This document shows, in pieces, positions 1 to 7,176 of a DNA stretch of 64,000 nucleotides. The notes beneath the pieces were generated by a model. That model was not told the DNA's origin. It did not search any database and worked only from the letters and a program-made list of their open reading frames with translations. Position numbers and translations under genes: made by a program. Position 1 is the first letter of the stretch, and each line of letters begins with the position of its first letter. Source of the stretch: Halorubrum amylolyticum. Lineage in GTDB: Archaea; Halobacteriota; Halobacteria; Halobacteriales; Haloferacaceae. The stretch lies in assembly GCF_004114995.1 (NCBI RefSeq), contig NZ_SDJP01000002.1:1-64000 (forward strand), given 5' to 3'.

Positions 1-352
1 GTTCCTCTTCAGTGAGGTGCCGCTTGATTTCTTTCCGTCGGTTTCTCTCCATACAACATGTCTGTCCTCTATCTCCAAAAGTTTTCTCACTCACTATGGC
101 GACCGACTCCCTCGCGCGTGCTCCTCGTGGCCTATCGGCCACTCGGAGGCACGCGCCACCGCCACGTTCGTTTATAAGCGATTGTCACCGTCGCTCACGG
201 GCTTTTAAAGATCGTATTGTTGCCGCCGGAATAACGGTAGCAACTGCTACGGATTTCGACAGAGCAAAAAACGAAACCGGGGGAACGCGAGCGTGCGTGT
301 TCGAGGTGCGGTACGCGGGCCTCTGGAGAGTGAATTGTGACCTATCGGACGC
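1..352. other. Non-coding stretch downstream of the thermosome gene
   Basis: I see no convincing gene here. Open frames lack haloarchaeal codon bias and run into the antisense of the thermosome gene. The stretch contains a strong hairpin (111-162) that recurs at the far end of the window, and a TATA-like box (gtttataag, 170-178) with no recognisable gene after it. It is visibly less GC-rich than its surroundings. Confidence 0.5.
111..162. repeat. 52-bp hairpin repeat, solo copy
   Basis: These 52 bases match the reverse complement of 62274-62325 at every position by eye. They can fold back on themselves: an arm starting gcgcgtgctcc pairs with one ending ggaggcacgcgc across a tatc-type loop. 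At the far end of the window the same hairpin forms one end of a longer dispersed element, so this looks like a solo end module. Confidence 0.7.
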
Positions 353-2008
353 TTACATCGCACCGCCCATGCCTCCCATGCCGCCCATGCCGCCGGCGGG
401 GGCGCCGCCGTCGTCGTCGCCGCCGGTCGAGAGGTCGCCCGCGGAGATGATGTCGTCGATTTTCAGGACGAGGTTCGCGGCCTCGGCGGCGGAGGCGATC
501 GCCTGCTCCTTCGCGTGGGCCGTCTCGACGACGCCGGCCTCGGTCGTGTTCTCGACCTCGCCGGAGAAGACGTTCAGCCCGGCCTCGGTGTCGCCGGCCT
601 CGTGGGCCGCGCGGAGGTCGACGAGCAGGTCGATGGCGTCGAGCCCGGCGTTCTCGGCGAGCACGCGCGGGATCAGTTCGAGCGAGTCGGCGAACGCCTC
701 GACGGCGAGCTGCTCGCGGCCGGAGACGGAGTCGGCGTGGTCGCGGAGCCGACGGGCGAGCTCGACCTCGACGGCGCCGCCGCCGGGGAGCGTGCGCCCG
801 TCGGAGACGGTCGTCGAGACCACGTCGATGGCGTCCTGAATGCCGCGTTCGAGCTCGTCGACGACGTGCTCGGTGGTGCCGTACAGCAGGAGCGTGACGC
901 CGTGGGCGTCCTCGCCCTCGACGTAGAACAGCTCCTCCTCGGTGTCGCGGGTGACCGAGCCGACCGCGAGGTCGTCGGCGGTGAGCGAATCGAGGTCGCT
1001 GACGATCGGCGCGCCGAGCACGTTCTTGAGGAAGGTCAGGTCGGACTTCTTCGTCCGGCGGACCGCGAGGACGCCCTCCTTCGCGAGGTAGTGCTGTGCG
1101 AGGTCGTCGATCCCCTTCTGACAGAAGACCACGTCGGCGCCCGACTCGACGATTTTGTCGACCTTCTCGCGGAGCTGCTCCTCCTCCTGATCGAGGAAGC
1201 GCTGGAGCTGGTCGGGCGACTCGACGTTGACGGCGGTGTCCACGTCGGCCTCCTCGACCTCGATCGGGTCGTTGAGGAGAAGCACGTCGGCCGCCTCGAA
1301 GTCGGTCGGCATGTCCTCGTGGACCGAGTCCTTATCGATGACGGCGCCCGAGAGCAGCCGGGACTGCCCGGCCGCGCGCCCGGTGCGCGTCTCGATGTTG
1401 AGGTTCGCCAGATCGACGACGTGCGAGCCGTCGTCGGCCTCGACGGTGACGCCCTGGATCGCGCGGACGACGAGGTCGGCGAGCACGTCCTTGTCGAGCT
1501 CCGCGCCCTTGCCGGTCATCGACGTCTCGGCGACGCTCTTCAGGGCCTCGGTGTCGTCGGGGTCGACCTCGGTGGCGACCTCGTCGACCTGCTCGCGGGC
1601 GTACTCGCTCGCGAGGTTAAAGCCCTTGATGACGGCCGTCGGGTGGATGTCCTGCTCGAGGAGGTCCTCGGCGGTCTTGAGGAGCTCGCCCGCGATGGCG
1701 ACCGCACTCGTCGTACCGTCGCCGGCCTCGTCCTCTTGGGTCTCGGCGACTTCGACGATCATCTCGGCGGTCGGGTTGTCGATGTCCATCGTCTGCAGGA
1801 TGGTGACGCCGTCGTTCGTGATGGTGACGTCGCCCGTCGAGTCGACGAGCATCTTGTCCATCCCCTTCGGTCCGAGCGTCGAGCGTACGGACTCGGCGAC
1901 GCCGCGCGCCGCGGAGATGTTGTACTCCTGTGCGTCCTTGTCCTTGACGCGTTGGGCGTCGTCGCCCATGATGATCATCGGCTGACCTTGCTGCATTCGC
2001 TGGCTCAT
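353..2008 (-). CDS. ths: Thermosome subunit (group II chaperonin)
   Basis: A 551-residue subunit of the archaeal CCT-like chaperonin, which folds proteins in the cytoplasm inside a double-ring cage driven by ATP. The family signatures are clear: LGPKGMDKML at residues 45-54 and the nucleotide-binding GDGTT at 96-100. The C-terminus carries the Gly-Gly-Met repeats typical of thermosomes. Length is normal. The ATG at 2008 lies about 28 bases from a good TATA box, so the mRNA is probably leaderless or nearly so. Haloarchaea usually carry two or three paralogous subunits; I cannot tell which one this is. Identity as a thermosome is certain. Confidence 0.98.
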   Translation of the reverse strand: MSQRMQQGQPMIIMGDDAQRVKDKDAQEYNISAARGVAESVRSTLGPKGMDKMLVDSTGDVTITNDGVTILQTMDIDNPTAEMIVEVAETQEDEAGDGTTSAVAIAGELLKTAEDLLEQDIHPTAVIKGFNLASEYAREQVDEVATEVDPDDTEALKSVAETSMTGKGAELDKDVLADLVVRAIQGVTVEADDGSHVVDLANLNIETRTGRAAGQSRLLSGAVIDKDSVHEDMPTDFEAADVLLLNDPIEVEEADVDTAVNVESPDQLQRFLDQEEEQLREKVDKIVESGADVVFCQKGIDDLAQHYLAKEGVLAVRRTKKSDLTFLKNVLGAPIVSDLDSLTADDLAVGSVTRDTEEELFYVEGEDAHGVTLLLYGTTEHVVDELERGIQDAIDVVSTTVSDGRTLPGGGAVEVELARRLRDHADSVSGREQLAVEAFADSLELIPRVLAENAGLDAIDLLVDLRAAHEAGDTEAGLNVFSGEVENTTEAGVVETAHAKEQAIASAAEAANLVLKIDDIISAGDLSTGGDDDGGAPAGGMGGMGGMGGAM

Positions 2009-2030
2009 ACACCGTTTGATTGATTGTGAT

Positions 2031-2040
2031 TCTATATAAA
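2031..2040 (-). promoter_or_regulatory. TATA box of the thermosome gene
   Basis: On the minus strand this reads tttatataga, a near-ideal archaeal TATA box centred about 28 bases before the thermosome start codon. That spacing predicts transcription starting at or a few bases before the ATG. A second TATA-like run (tttatat, about 2187-2193) lies upstream without an evident gene. Confidence 0.7.
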
Positions 2041-2327
2041 CGTGTCGTTGAATGGCGTTCGCTCGCGGCCGTCACGGTTCGCGAGATCGGCGGAAAAATC
2101 GCCGGACTACGCGCCCCTCGAACGACTCTCGTGCGTATCGTTACCACGCCACTTCATCGCGATCGTACGCCCTTATCTCGGGAGTTTATATGCGTTTCCG
2201 GGACGGTTGTCGATTCCGGAGGGGTCCCCGCACGGGACGTGTCAAGGCTCGCTGTTGGGCCGTCGCTCTCGGGGCGTCGATACGACTTACCGGACGGGAA
2301 CGGAGAAGCGGGGTCGGCCGCGAGCGG

Positions 2328-2495
2328 TCACCGATCGAGCTCGTCGGTCTCTGTGAGGTACTCCGAGTCGACTTCGTCGATCGTCGGCTCCGGCGGCTCG
2401 TCGGCGGCGTCGAGCTCGCGTCGGTTGAGGTGACTTTCCAGCTGCCGGCGCTTGTTCCTCCCTTTCCGCTCGCGACCTGATTTCGTGTCTGGCAT
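2328..2495 (-). CDS. Small conserved haloarchaeal protein, 55 aa
   Basis: A 55-residue protein starting MPDTKSGRERKGR, strongly basic in its first half (many Lys/Arg) and acidic in its second half. Small proteins with this N-terminus are widespread in haloarchaea, but I know of no assigned function. I chose the ATG at 2495 over a start nine codons upstream because the conserved sequence begins there. The basic-then-acidic layout could suit nucleic-acid or ribosome binding; that is a guess. It stands alone between the thermosome promoter and a repeat region. Confidence 0.75.
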   Translation of the reverse strand: MPDTKSGRERKGRNKRRQLESHLNRRELDAADEPPEPTIDEVDSEYLTETDELDR

Positions 2496-2594
2496 CGTCA
2501 ACCGTGACAACACTACCCACACATATGAGTCTTGTGTCGGTGTGTGGGAACGTCCGTGGCGTGGCCGAACAGCGTCGCTACGCGGGGCTCCGGG

Positions 2595-2817
2595 TTCGTC
2601 GACGCCGGACTCGGTCGTCGCTCCGCTCCTCGCTCGTGGTCGGCGTCGACAGAGAACGCCAGGAGAGGGATTTGAACCTCAGTCGTTCCGCTCTCTCCGC
2701 TCGCTTCACTCCTTGGTTCAAATCTCCGTCTGTGTTCGTCGACGCCGGGCTCGCTCGTCGCTCCGCTCCTCGCTCGTAATCGGCGTCGACAAGAACGCCA
2801 GGAGAGGGATTTGAACC
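2595..2817. repeat. Tandem duplication carrying the tRNA-Ser 3' end
   Basis: Two direct copies, 2595-2678 (84 bp) and 2735-2817 (83 bp), differ at only a few positions. Each begins with an inverted pair (gtcgacgccg and cggcgtcgac) and ends with the last bases of the minus-strand tRNA-Ser gene, including its T-arm sequence. Between them, at 2715-2727, lies an inverted copy of the T-arm motif (ggttcaaatctcc). The second copy overlaps the real tRNA; the first is a tRNA 3'-end remnant. Such remnants are usual at sites where elements integrated into a tRNA gene. Confidence 0.75.
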
Positions 2818-2877
2818 CCCGATCCCGCAAGGGAACACGCTTTCCAGGCGTGCGCCTTACCACTCGGCCATCCTGGC
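2796..2877 (-). tRNA. tRNA-Ser (GGA anticodon)
   Basis: The minus strand folds as a complete 82-base class II tRNA. The acceptor stem pairs gccagga with tcctggc, followed by discriminator G. The anticodon stem cacgc/gcgtg closes a loop ctggaaa with anticodon GGA, which reads UCC and UCU serine codons. The long variable arm (ttcccttgcgggat region) is typical of tRNA-Ser, and the T loop ttcaaat is present. No CCA is encoded and no intron is seen. Confidence 0.95.
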
Positions 2878-2904
2878 CCGGTCTGGGATAATCCGGTGGG
2901 ACTG

Positions 2905-3165
2905 TTAAGTCCTTCTTTTCGCGTGGAGCCGGTGCTCGACCGCGTACGCGATCCCGCCGGACGCGACGGCGATCCCCCCCGCGATCGCGAACAGTCCGGC
3001 GTAGCCGAAGGGGGGGTCGCCGTCGAGGAGGAGATACCCCTGCGCGAGCACGAGGAACGCGAACCCGCCGACGAGCCCCCACAGGGCCGCGGACCGCGCC
3101 CTCGTCCGAGGGGTCGCCGGGACGCCGGACGGGTCTGTGGTCCCCTCGACGGCGTCGTCGGTCAT
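2905..3165 (-). CDS. Small two-helix membrane protein, 86 aa
   Basis: An 86-residue protein with a charged N-terminus, two hydrophobic segments (about residues 28-47 and 53-74) and a short basic tail (HAKRRT) that should stay cytoplasmic. Its ATG directly follows the stop codon of the upstream ridA, so the two are probably one transcription unit. Similar small membrane proteins follow ridA in haloarchaea. I do not recognise a function. Confidence 0.75.
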   Translation of the reverse strand: MTDDAVEGTTDPSGVPATPRTRARSAALWGLVGGFAFLVLAQGYLLLDGDPPFGYAGLFAIAGGIAVASGGIAYAVEHRLHAKRRT

Positions 3166-3546
3166 CTACTCGACGACGGCGACGGCCTCGATCTCCACGC
3201 CGACGCCCTTCGGGAGCGCGCCGGCCTGCACGGCCGACCGGGCGGGCGGCGACTCCTCGAAGTAGCCCGCGTACGTCTCGTTCATCTCGTCGAAGTCGTC
3301 GATGTCGGCGAGGAAGACCGTCGTTTTGAGCACGTCTTCCGGCGCCGCGCCCGCCTCGTCGAGCACGGCAACGAGGTTGTCGAGGGCCTGTTCGGTCTGG
3401 ACCGCGATCGGCGCGTCGTCGAGGAGGTCGCCGTCGGGGGTCAGCGGGATCTGGCCGGCGGTGAACGCGAGGTCGCCGTTCGTCGTCGCCTGACTGTACG
3501 CGCCGACCGCCGCGGGGGCCGCGTCGGTATGGACTGTCTCCTTCAT
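3166..3546 (-). CDS. ridA: RidA family reactive-intermediate deaminase
   Basis: A 126-residue RidA/YjgF/UK114 protein. Family members hydrolyse reactive enamines and imines made by PLP enzymes such as threonine dehydratase and act as homotrimers in the cytosol. Supporting features are the GAYSQA motif near residue 16, the conserved arginine in the PARSAVQ region and the C-terminal VEIEAVAV strand. The frame stays open far upstream, but that part is low-complexity arginine-rich shadow. The ATG at 3546 gives the normal family length. Confidence 0.95.
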   Translation of the reverse strand: MKETVHTDAAPAAVGAYSQATTNGDLAFTAGQIPLTPDGDLLDDAPIAVQTEQALDNLVAVLDEAGAAPEDVLKTTVFLADIDDFDEMNETYAGYFEESPPARSAVQAGALPKGVGVEIEAVAVVE

Positions 3547-3715
3547 ACGCGTCCGCCTTCGACGGGCGTGCATAAAGTGACCGGGGAACGCGGTCGCTCC
3601 CCTCGCGCCACGCCTCTCGTCTCTCCCTCTCGCGGCGTCTCTCGTCTCTCCCTCTCGCGGCGTGTTCCCACCCCCACCGGTGCCCATATAACCTTCGCGT
3701 GCTAACACACGACAT

Positions 3716-4099
3716 ATGACGGGAGCAGAAATCGCCCCGCTCGTCGCGATCCTCGGCGCGGTGGCCCTGATCAACCTCGCGTTCGCGTGGCTGTTCACGC
3801 GCGCGGACCGCGATCCGTCCGACTTCCTCGGGTCGGCGCGCGAGGTGCCCGACGAGGCGAACGCCGATCCGGAGCCGTCCGGCGACGGAGCGACGGGCCT
3901 CACGGTGACCGCGGGGGAATCGGACCCGACGGGCGACCCGCCGCCGCTCGACGCCGACGGCGAGACGGTCGTCTGCCGGTACTGCGGCGCCAAGAACCGG
4001 ACGGGCTACCGGTACTGCCGGTGGTGCGTCCGTTCCGGCTTCGCCGACGACGGTCCCGGCGGGACCGCGGGGACGACGGTGCCGAATCGGTCGCTTTGA
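3716..4099 (+). CDS. Membrane-anchored zinc-ribbon protein, 127 aa
   Basis: The N-terminus (residues 5-28) is one hydrophobic helix. An acidic, Pro/Gly-rich linker follows, then a four-cysteine zinc ribbon (CRYCG and CRWC, about residues 87-104). Haloarchaea have many such single-helix zinc-ribbon proteins of unknown role. The gene converges with ubaA; the two stop codons are separated by one base. The ATG sits close after an AT-rich stretch (cataacc region, about 3690). Function unknown. Confidence 0.8.
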   Translation: MTGAEIAPLVAILGAVALINLAFAWLFTRADRDPSDFLGSAREVPDEANADPEPSGDGATGLTVTAGESDPTGDPPPLDADGETVVCRYCGAKNRTGYRYCRWCVRSGFADDGPGGTAGTTVPNRSL

Positions 4100-4100
4100 G

Positions 4101-4913
4101 TCAGTCCGCGTCCACGCGGCAGCCGCCCGAGTAGTCGATCCCCTCGATCGTCTCGATGCCGTCCTCGCCGCAGACCGGACAGTCGGGGTTGCGCCGGTAC
4201 GGCACGGACTCGAAGGTCATGTCCATCGCGTCGTAGAAGAGCACGCGCCCGGCGAGCGCCTCGCCCGCATCGAGCAGGAGCTTGATCGCCTCGGTCGCCT
4301 GAATGCATCCGACCGTGCCGGGAAGCACGCCGAGGACGCCCGTCGCCGCGCAGTCGGGCACCGTCCCCGGCTCGGGCGCCTCCGGGAACAGACACCGGTA
4401 GCAGGGGCCGTCCGGGACGAGCGTCGTCGCCTGCCCCTCGAACTTGTAGATGGCGCCGTGGACGACGGGGAGCCCCTCGATCCGGGCCGCGTCGTTGACG
4501 ACGTATCGGGTGCGGAAGTTGTCCGCGCAGTCGACGACGAGGTCGTAGCCCGCGAGCAGGTCGCGGACGTTCCCCTCGGTGAGCCGCGTCTCGTGGGCCT
4601 TCACGTCGATGTCGGGGTTGAGCCGGTCGACGTACCGCGCCGCCGACTCGACCTTCGGCTCGCCCACGTCGGCGTCGCCGTGGACCACCTGTCGCTGGAG
4701 GTTCGAGCGCTCGACCACGTCGTCGTCGACGATCCCGAGGGTGCCGACGCCGGCGGCCGCGAGGTACTGGATGACCGGCGCGCCGAGCCCGCCCGCCCCG
4801 AGCACCAAAGCGCGCCCGTCGAGCAGGGCCTTCTGGCCCTCCGGGCCGACCTCGTCCATGATCACGTGTCTGGAGTACCGATCGAGCTGGTCGGCGCCGA
4901 GCGAGAGGCTCAT
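4101..4913 (-). CDS. ubaA: SAMP-activating E1-like enzyme UbaA
   Basis: A 270-residue MoeB/ThiF/E1-family adenylyltransferase. In Haloferax, UbaA adenylates the C-terminal glycine of the ubiquitin-like SAMPs and passes them on for protein conjugation, tRNA thiolation and molybdopterin synthesis. The nucleotide-binding GAGGLGAPV is at residues 39-47. The zinc cysteines are C171, C174, C245 and C248. The catalytic cysteine is C188 (PDCAA), the same number as in the Haloferax enzyme as I recall it. Length is normal. A SAMP2-like modifier is encoded at 28627-28875. Confidence 0.96.
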   Translation of the reverse strand: MSLSLGADQLDRYSRHVIMDEVGPEGQKALLDGRALVLGAGGLGAPVIQYLAAAGVGTLGIVDDDVVERSNLQRQVVHGDADVGEPKVESAARYVDRLNPDIDVKAHETRLTEGNVRDLLAGYDLVVDCADNFRTRYVVNDAARIEGLPVVHGAIYKFEGQATTLVPDGPCYRCLFPEAPEPGTVPDCAATGVLGVLPGTVGCIQATEAIKLLLDAGEALAGRVLFYDAMDMTFESVPYRRNPDCPVCGEDGIETIEGIDYSGGCRVDAD

Positions 4914-5042
4914 GCGTCGATGTGGGGGGTGAGTCGGTATAATCGTGTTCCCGACCCGCTCGCGTTGGGGGACGCGCGGGCGTTCTTCCCGAACGACGAG
5001 GTCGACGATAAATAGTTGACCTCGGCCTAGCGACGAACACCG

Positions 5043-5383
5043 CCAAAGCCCCAGCCGCGACGACTCGCGCGGCTTGCTGCGCTCCTCGCTCGCGTTGCTC
5101 GCTGCGGTGCTTACTGCGCCGTGCTTCGTCCCTTCGGGAGACTTCGTCTCCCGTGCCCCCGCTCGCTTCGCTCGCGGGGATCACGGCTGCCCCTTTGAGT
5201 CCCACCCCGCACAGCACCGCCCCGCACCTCACGCCTCCCCAGCCTCGTCGGCCCCCCTCCGCTTCGCTTCGGGCGGCCGACTCCAGCGAGGGACCGACGG
5301 TCCCTCTGGCAGTCGGGCGAAGCCCGACGACCTCGCGCGCGCTGACTCGCGCCCGGTGGGCGCTCACAGGCGCGCGCCACCGC
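5043..5383. repeat. Dispersed hairpin-rich element, copy A
   Basis: This non-coding stretch aligns, block by block, with the reverse complement of 62274-62588. Conserved blocks (for example around aaagccccagcc, ctgcggtgcttactgcgc, ccctttgagtcccacc, cctcacgcctccccagcctc and ccagcgagggaccg) alternate with variable loops, several of which are self-complementary. The right end is an imperfect hairpin corresponding to the 52-bp module at 111-162. Open frames through it lack haloarchaeal protein character. It fills the gap between ubaA and the dehydrogenase gene. Nature unknown: a MITE-like element or a structured RNA. Confidence 0.7.
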
Positions 5384-5463
5384 GGTAGTCAGTCGGACCG
5401 ATCAACCCTATGCCCGCCGCCGATTCAATAGGCTTGAAGTACCCCTCCGGCAAAGCTTGCGGC

Positions 5464-6543
5464 ATGCAGACGCTGCTTTTGAACGCCGACGACGTCGACG
5501 AGAACGCCCGCATGGACCGCGTCATCGACGCGGTTCGGGGCGCGTTCACGGCCTACGAGCGCGGCAACGCCAAGATGCCCGCGAAGTCGTACATCGACCT
5601 GCCGGAGTACAACGGTGACTTCCGCTCGATGCCCGCCTACCTCGACGTGCGCACCGAGGACACCGCCGAGGACGCGGGCTGGGACGCCGCCGGGATCAAG
5701 TGGGTGAACGTCCACACCGACAACCCCGCCGACCACGACCTCCCGACCGTGATGGGGACGATGATCTACTCCGACCCGGAGACGGCGTTCCCGCTGGCGG
5801 TCCTCGACGGCACGACGCTCACGATGAAGCGCACGGGCGCGGCGGCCGCGGTCGCCACCGACGAGCTGGCGGTCCCGGACGCGACCTCGCTGGGGATCGT
5901 CGGCGCGGGCGTCCAGTCGTACACCCAACTGGCGGCGATCGCGGCAGTCCGCGACATCAAGGAAGTCGTCGTGAGCGACCTCGACGAGGAGCGCGTCGCC
6001 GACTTCATCGCGTCCTTCGAAGACCGGTTCGAGGTCCGGCGGGGCTCTATTTCGGAGGCCGGCCACTGCGACGTGCTCTCGACGGTGACTCCCGTCGAGG
6101 AGCCGATCGTGGGTCCCGACGACGTGGGCGAGCACACGCACATCAACGCGATGGGCGCCGACGCGGCGGGCAAACACGAACTCGACGACGACCTCCTGTT
6201 GGACGCGGCGGTCGTCATCGACGACCACGAGCAGTGCACCCACTCCGGCGAGATCAACGTCCCCTACACCGCGGGGGTCCTGACCGACGACGACATCTAC
6301 GGCGAGATCGGCGAGATCGTCGTCGGCAACCGTCCGGGCCGCACCGGAGCCGGGTTCGAGAGCGGCGGCGCGGAGGCGGGCGACGACAGTGACGATGGCG
6401 CTGATGCCGGCGTCGACGGCGTCACCGTCTTCGACTCCACCGGTCTCGCGATCCAAGACGTGGCGGCCGCCCGCGTCGTCTACGAGCAGGCCGACGACAA
6501 CGACAACGGCTACCCGTTCGACCTCCTCGGGCTCGCGGAGTAG
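5464..6543 (+). CDS. Ornithine cyclodeaminase / alanine dehydrogenase family enzyme
   Basis: A 359-residue NAD(P)-dependent enzyme of the ornithine cyclodeaminase/mu-crystallin family; archaeal members such as Archaeoglobus Ala interconvert alanine and pyruvate plus ammonia. The substrate-pocket arginine and lysine lie in the MPAKSYIDLP and DFRSMPAY regions. The Rossmann motif is GIVGAGVQS near residue 142. The start at 5464 is preferred over one 18 codons upstream because the family begins MQTLLLNADDV. An acidic low-complexity insert (about residues 305-325) looks lineage-specific. Whether it acts on alanine or ornithine cannot be decided from sequence. Confidence 0.88.
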   Translation: MQTLLLNADDVDENARMDRVIDAVRGAFTAYERGNAKMPAKSYIDLPEYNGDFRSMPAYLDVRTEDTAEDAGWDAAGIKWVNVHTDNPADHDLPTVMGTMIYSDPETAFPLAVLDGTTLTMKRTGAAAAVATDELAVPDATSLGIVGAGVQSYTQLAAIAAVRDIKEVVVSDLDEERVADFIASFEDRFEVRRGSISEAGHCDVLSTVTPVEEPIVGPDDVGEHTHINAMGADAAGKHELDDDLLLDAAVVIDDHEQCTHSGEINVPYTAGVLTDDDIYGEIGEIVVGNRPGRTGAGFESGGAEAGDDSDDGADAGVDGVTVFDSTGLAIQDVAAARVVYEQADDNDNGYPFDLLGLAE

Positions 6544-6612
6544 GTCGGTTCCGCTTTCCTTCTTTCCGCCCCCGCCCGACCGATTTTTGTCGCCCGTGCT
6601 CGTAGGGCGCCC

Positions 6613-7155
6613 GTGCAACTCGTCAGCGTCGCGGCGCTCGCGGAGAACCGGGCGATCGGCAGGGACGGCGAGGTGCCGTGGCCCCACATCGAGGCCGACG
6701 TCCGGCAGTACCGCGAGCGCGTCGCGGGCTCGCCGGTGATATTGGGCCGCCGCACCTTCGACTCGATGCGCGACGACCTCCCCGGCGCCCGTCAGATCGT
6801 CGTGAGCCGGAGCGTCGATTCGGTCGACGTTCCGACCGCGGTCGTCGCCGACGGCGTCGAGTCGGCGATCGCGCGCGCCGAGGATCTCGTCGACGGTCGC
6901 GGTGGCGGGAGCGACGACCGGGCCGACGGGGACGGGACCGACGGCGACGCCCCCGTCTACGTCCTCGGCGGCGGGGCGATCTACGAGCTGTTCCAGCCCC
7001 ACCTCGGTCGGATGGTGCTCAGCCACGTCGCGGGGAGCTACGACGGCGACACGTTCTACCCGACGTGGGACCGCGACGAGTGGACCGTCGCCGCCGAGAC
7101 CGAGTTCGACCGGTTCACGCTCCGGGAGTGGGTCCGACGCGGCGCCGCGTCGTGA
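6613..7155 (+). CDS. Dihydrofolate reductase
   Basis: A 180-residue DHFR that reduces dihydrofolate with NADPH. Conserved features are the N-terminal [21 protein letters not shown], split here as [11 protein letters not shown] and VPW, then GRRTFDSM, and the C-terminal [13 protein letters not shown] loop. The catalytic acid is in the ADVRQYRE helix. A Gly/Asp-rich insert (about residues 96-112) is a halophile embellishment. Translation starts at a GTG that fits the family N-terminus. No thymidylate synthase is adjacent. Haloarchaea can carry two DHFRs (hdrA, hdrB); I cannot say which this is. Confidence 0.93.
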   Translation: MQLVSVAALAENRAIGRDGEVPWPHIEADVRQYRERVAGSPVILGRRTFDSMRDDLPGARQIVVSRSVDSVDVPTAVVADGVESAIARAEDLVDGRGGGSDDRADGDGTDGDAPVYVLGGGAIYELFQPHLGRMVLSHVAGSYDGDTFYPTWDRDEWTVAAETEFDRFTLREWVRRGAAS

Positions 7156-7176
7156 TCGGAAGCGATCGCCCGCCGT

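Noticed and set aside
515-2023. Long plus-strand frame opposite the thermosome gene
   Set aside because: It is the antisense shadow of a certain gene; its sequence is Val/Leu/Asp/Arg-rich without family features. GC-rich haloarchaeal DNA gives many such frames.
5111-5380. Small proteins within the dispersed element
   Set aside because: The frames differ between the two copies because loops change length, so the element is not under coding constraint.
5425-7026. 533-codon minus-strand frame over the dehydrogenase and DHFR genes
   Set aside because: It is a shadow of two recognisable plus-strand genes with no motif of its own.
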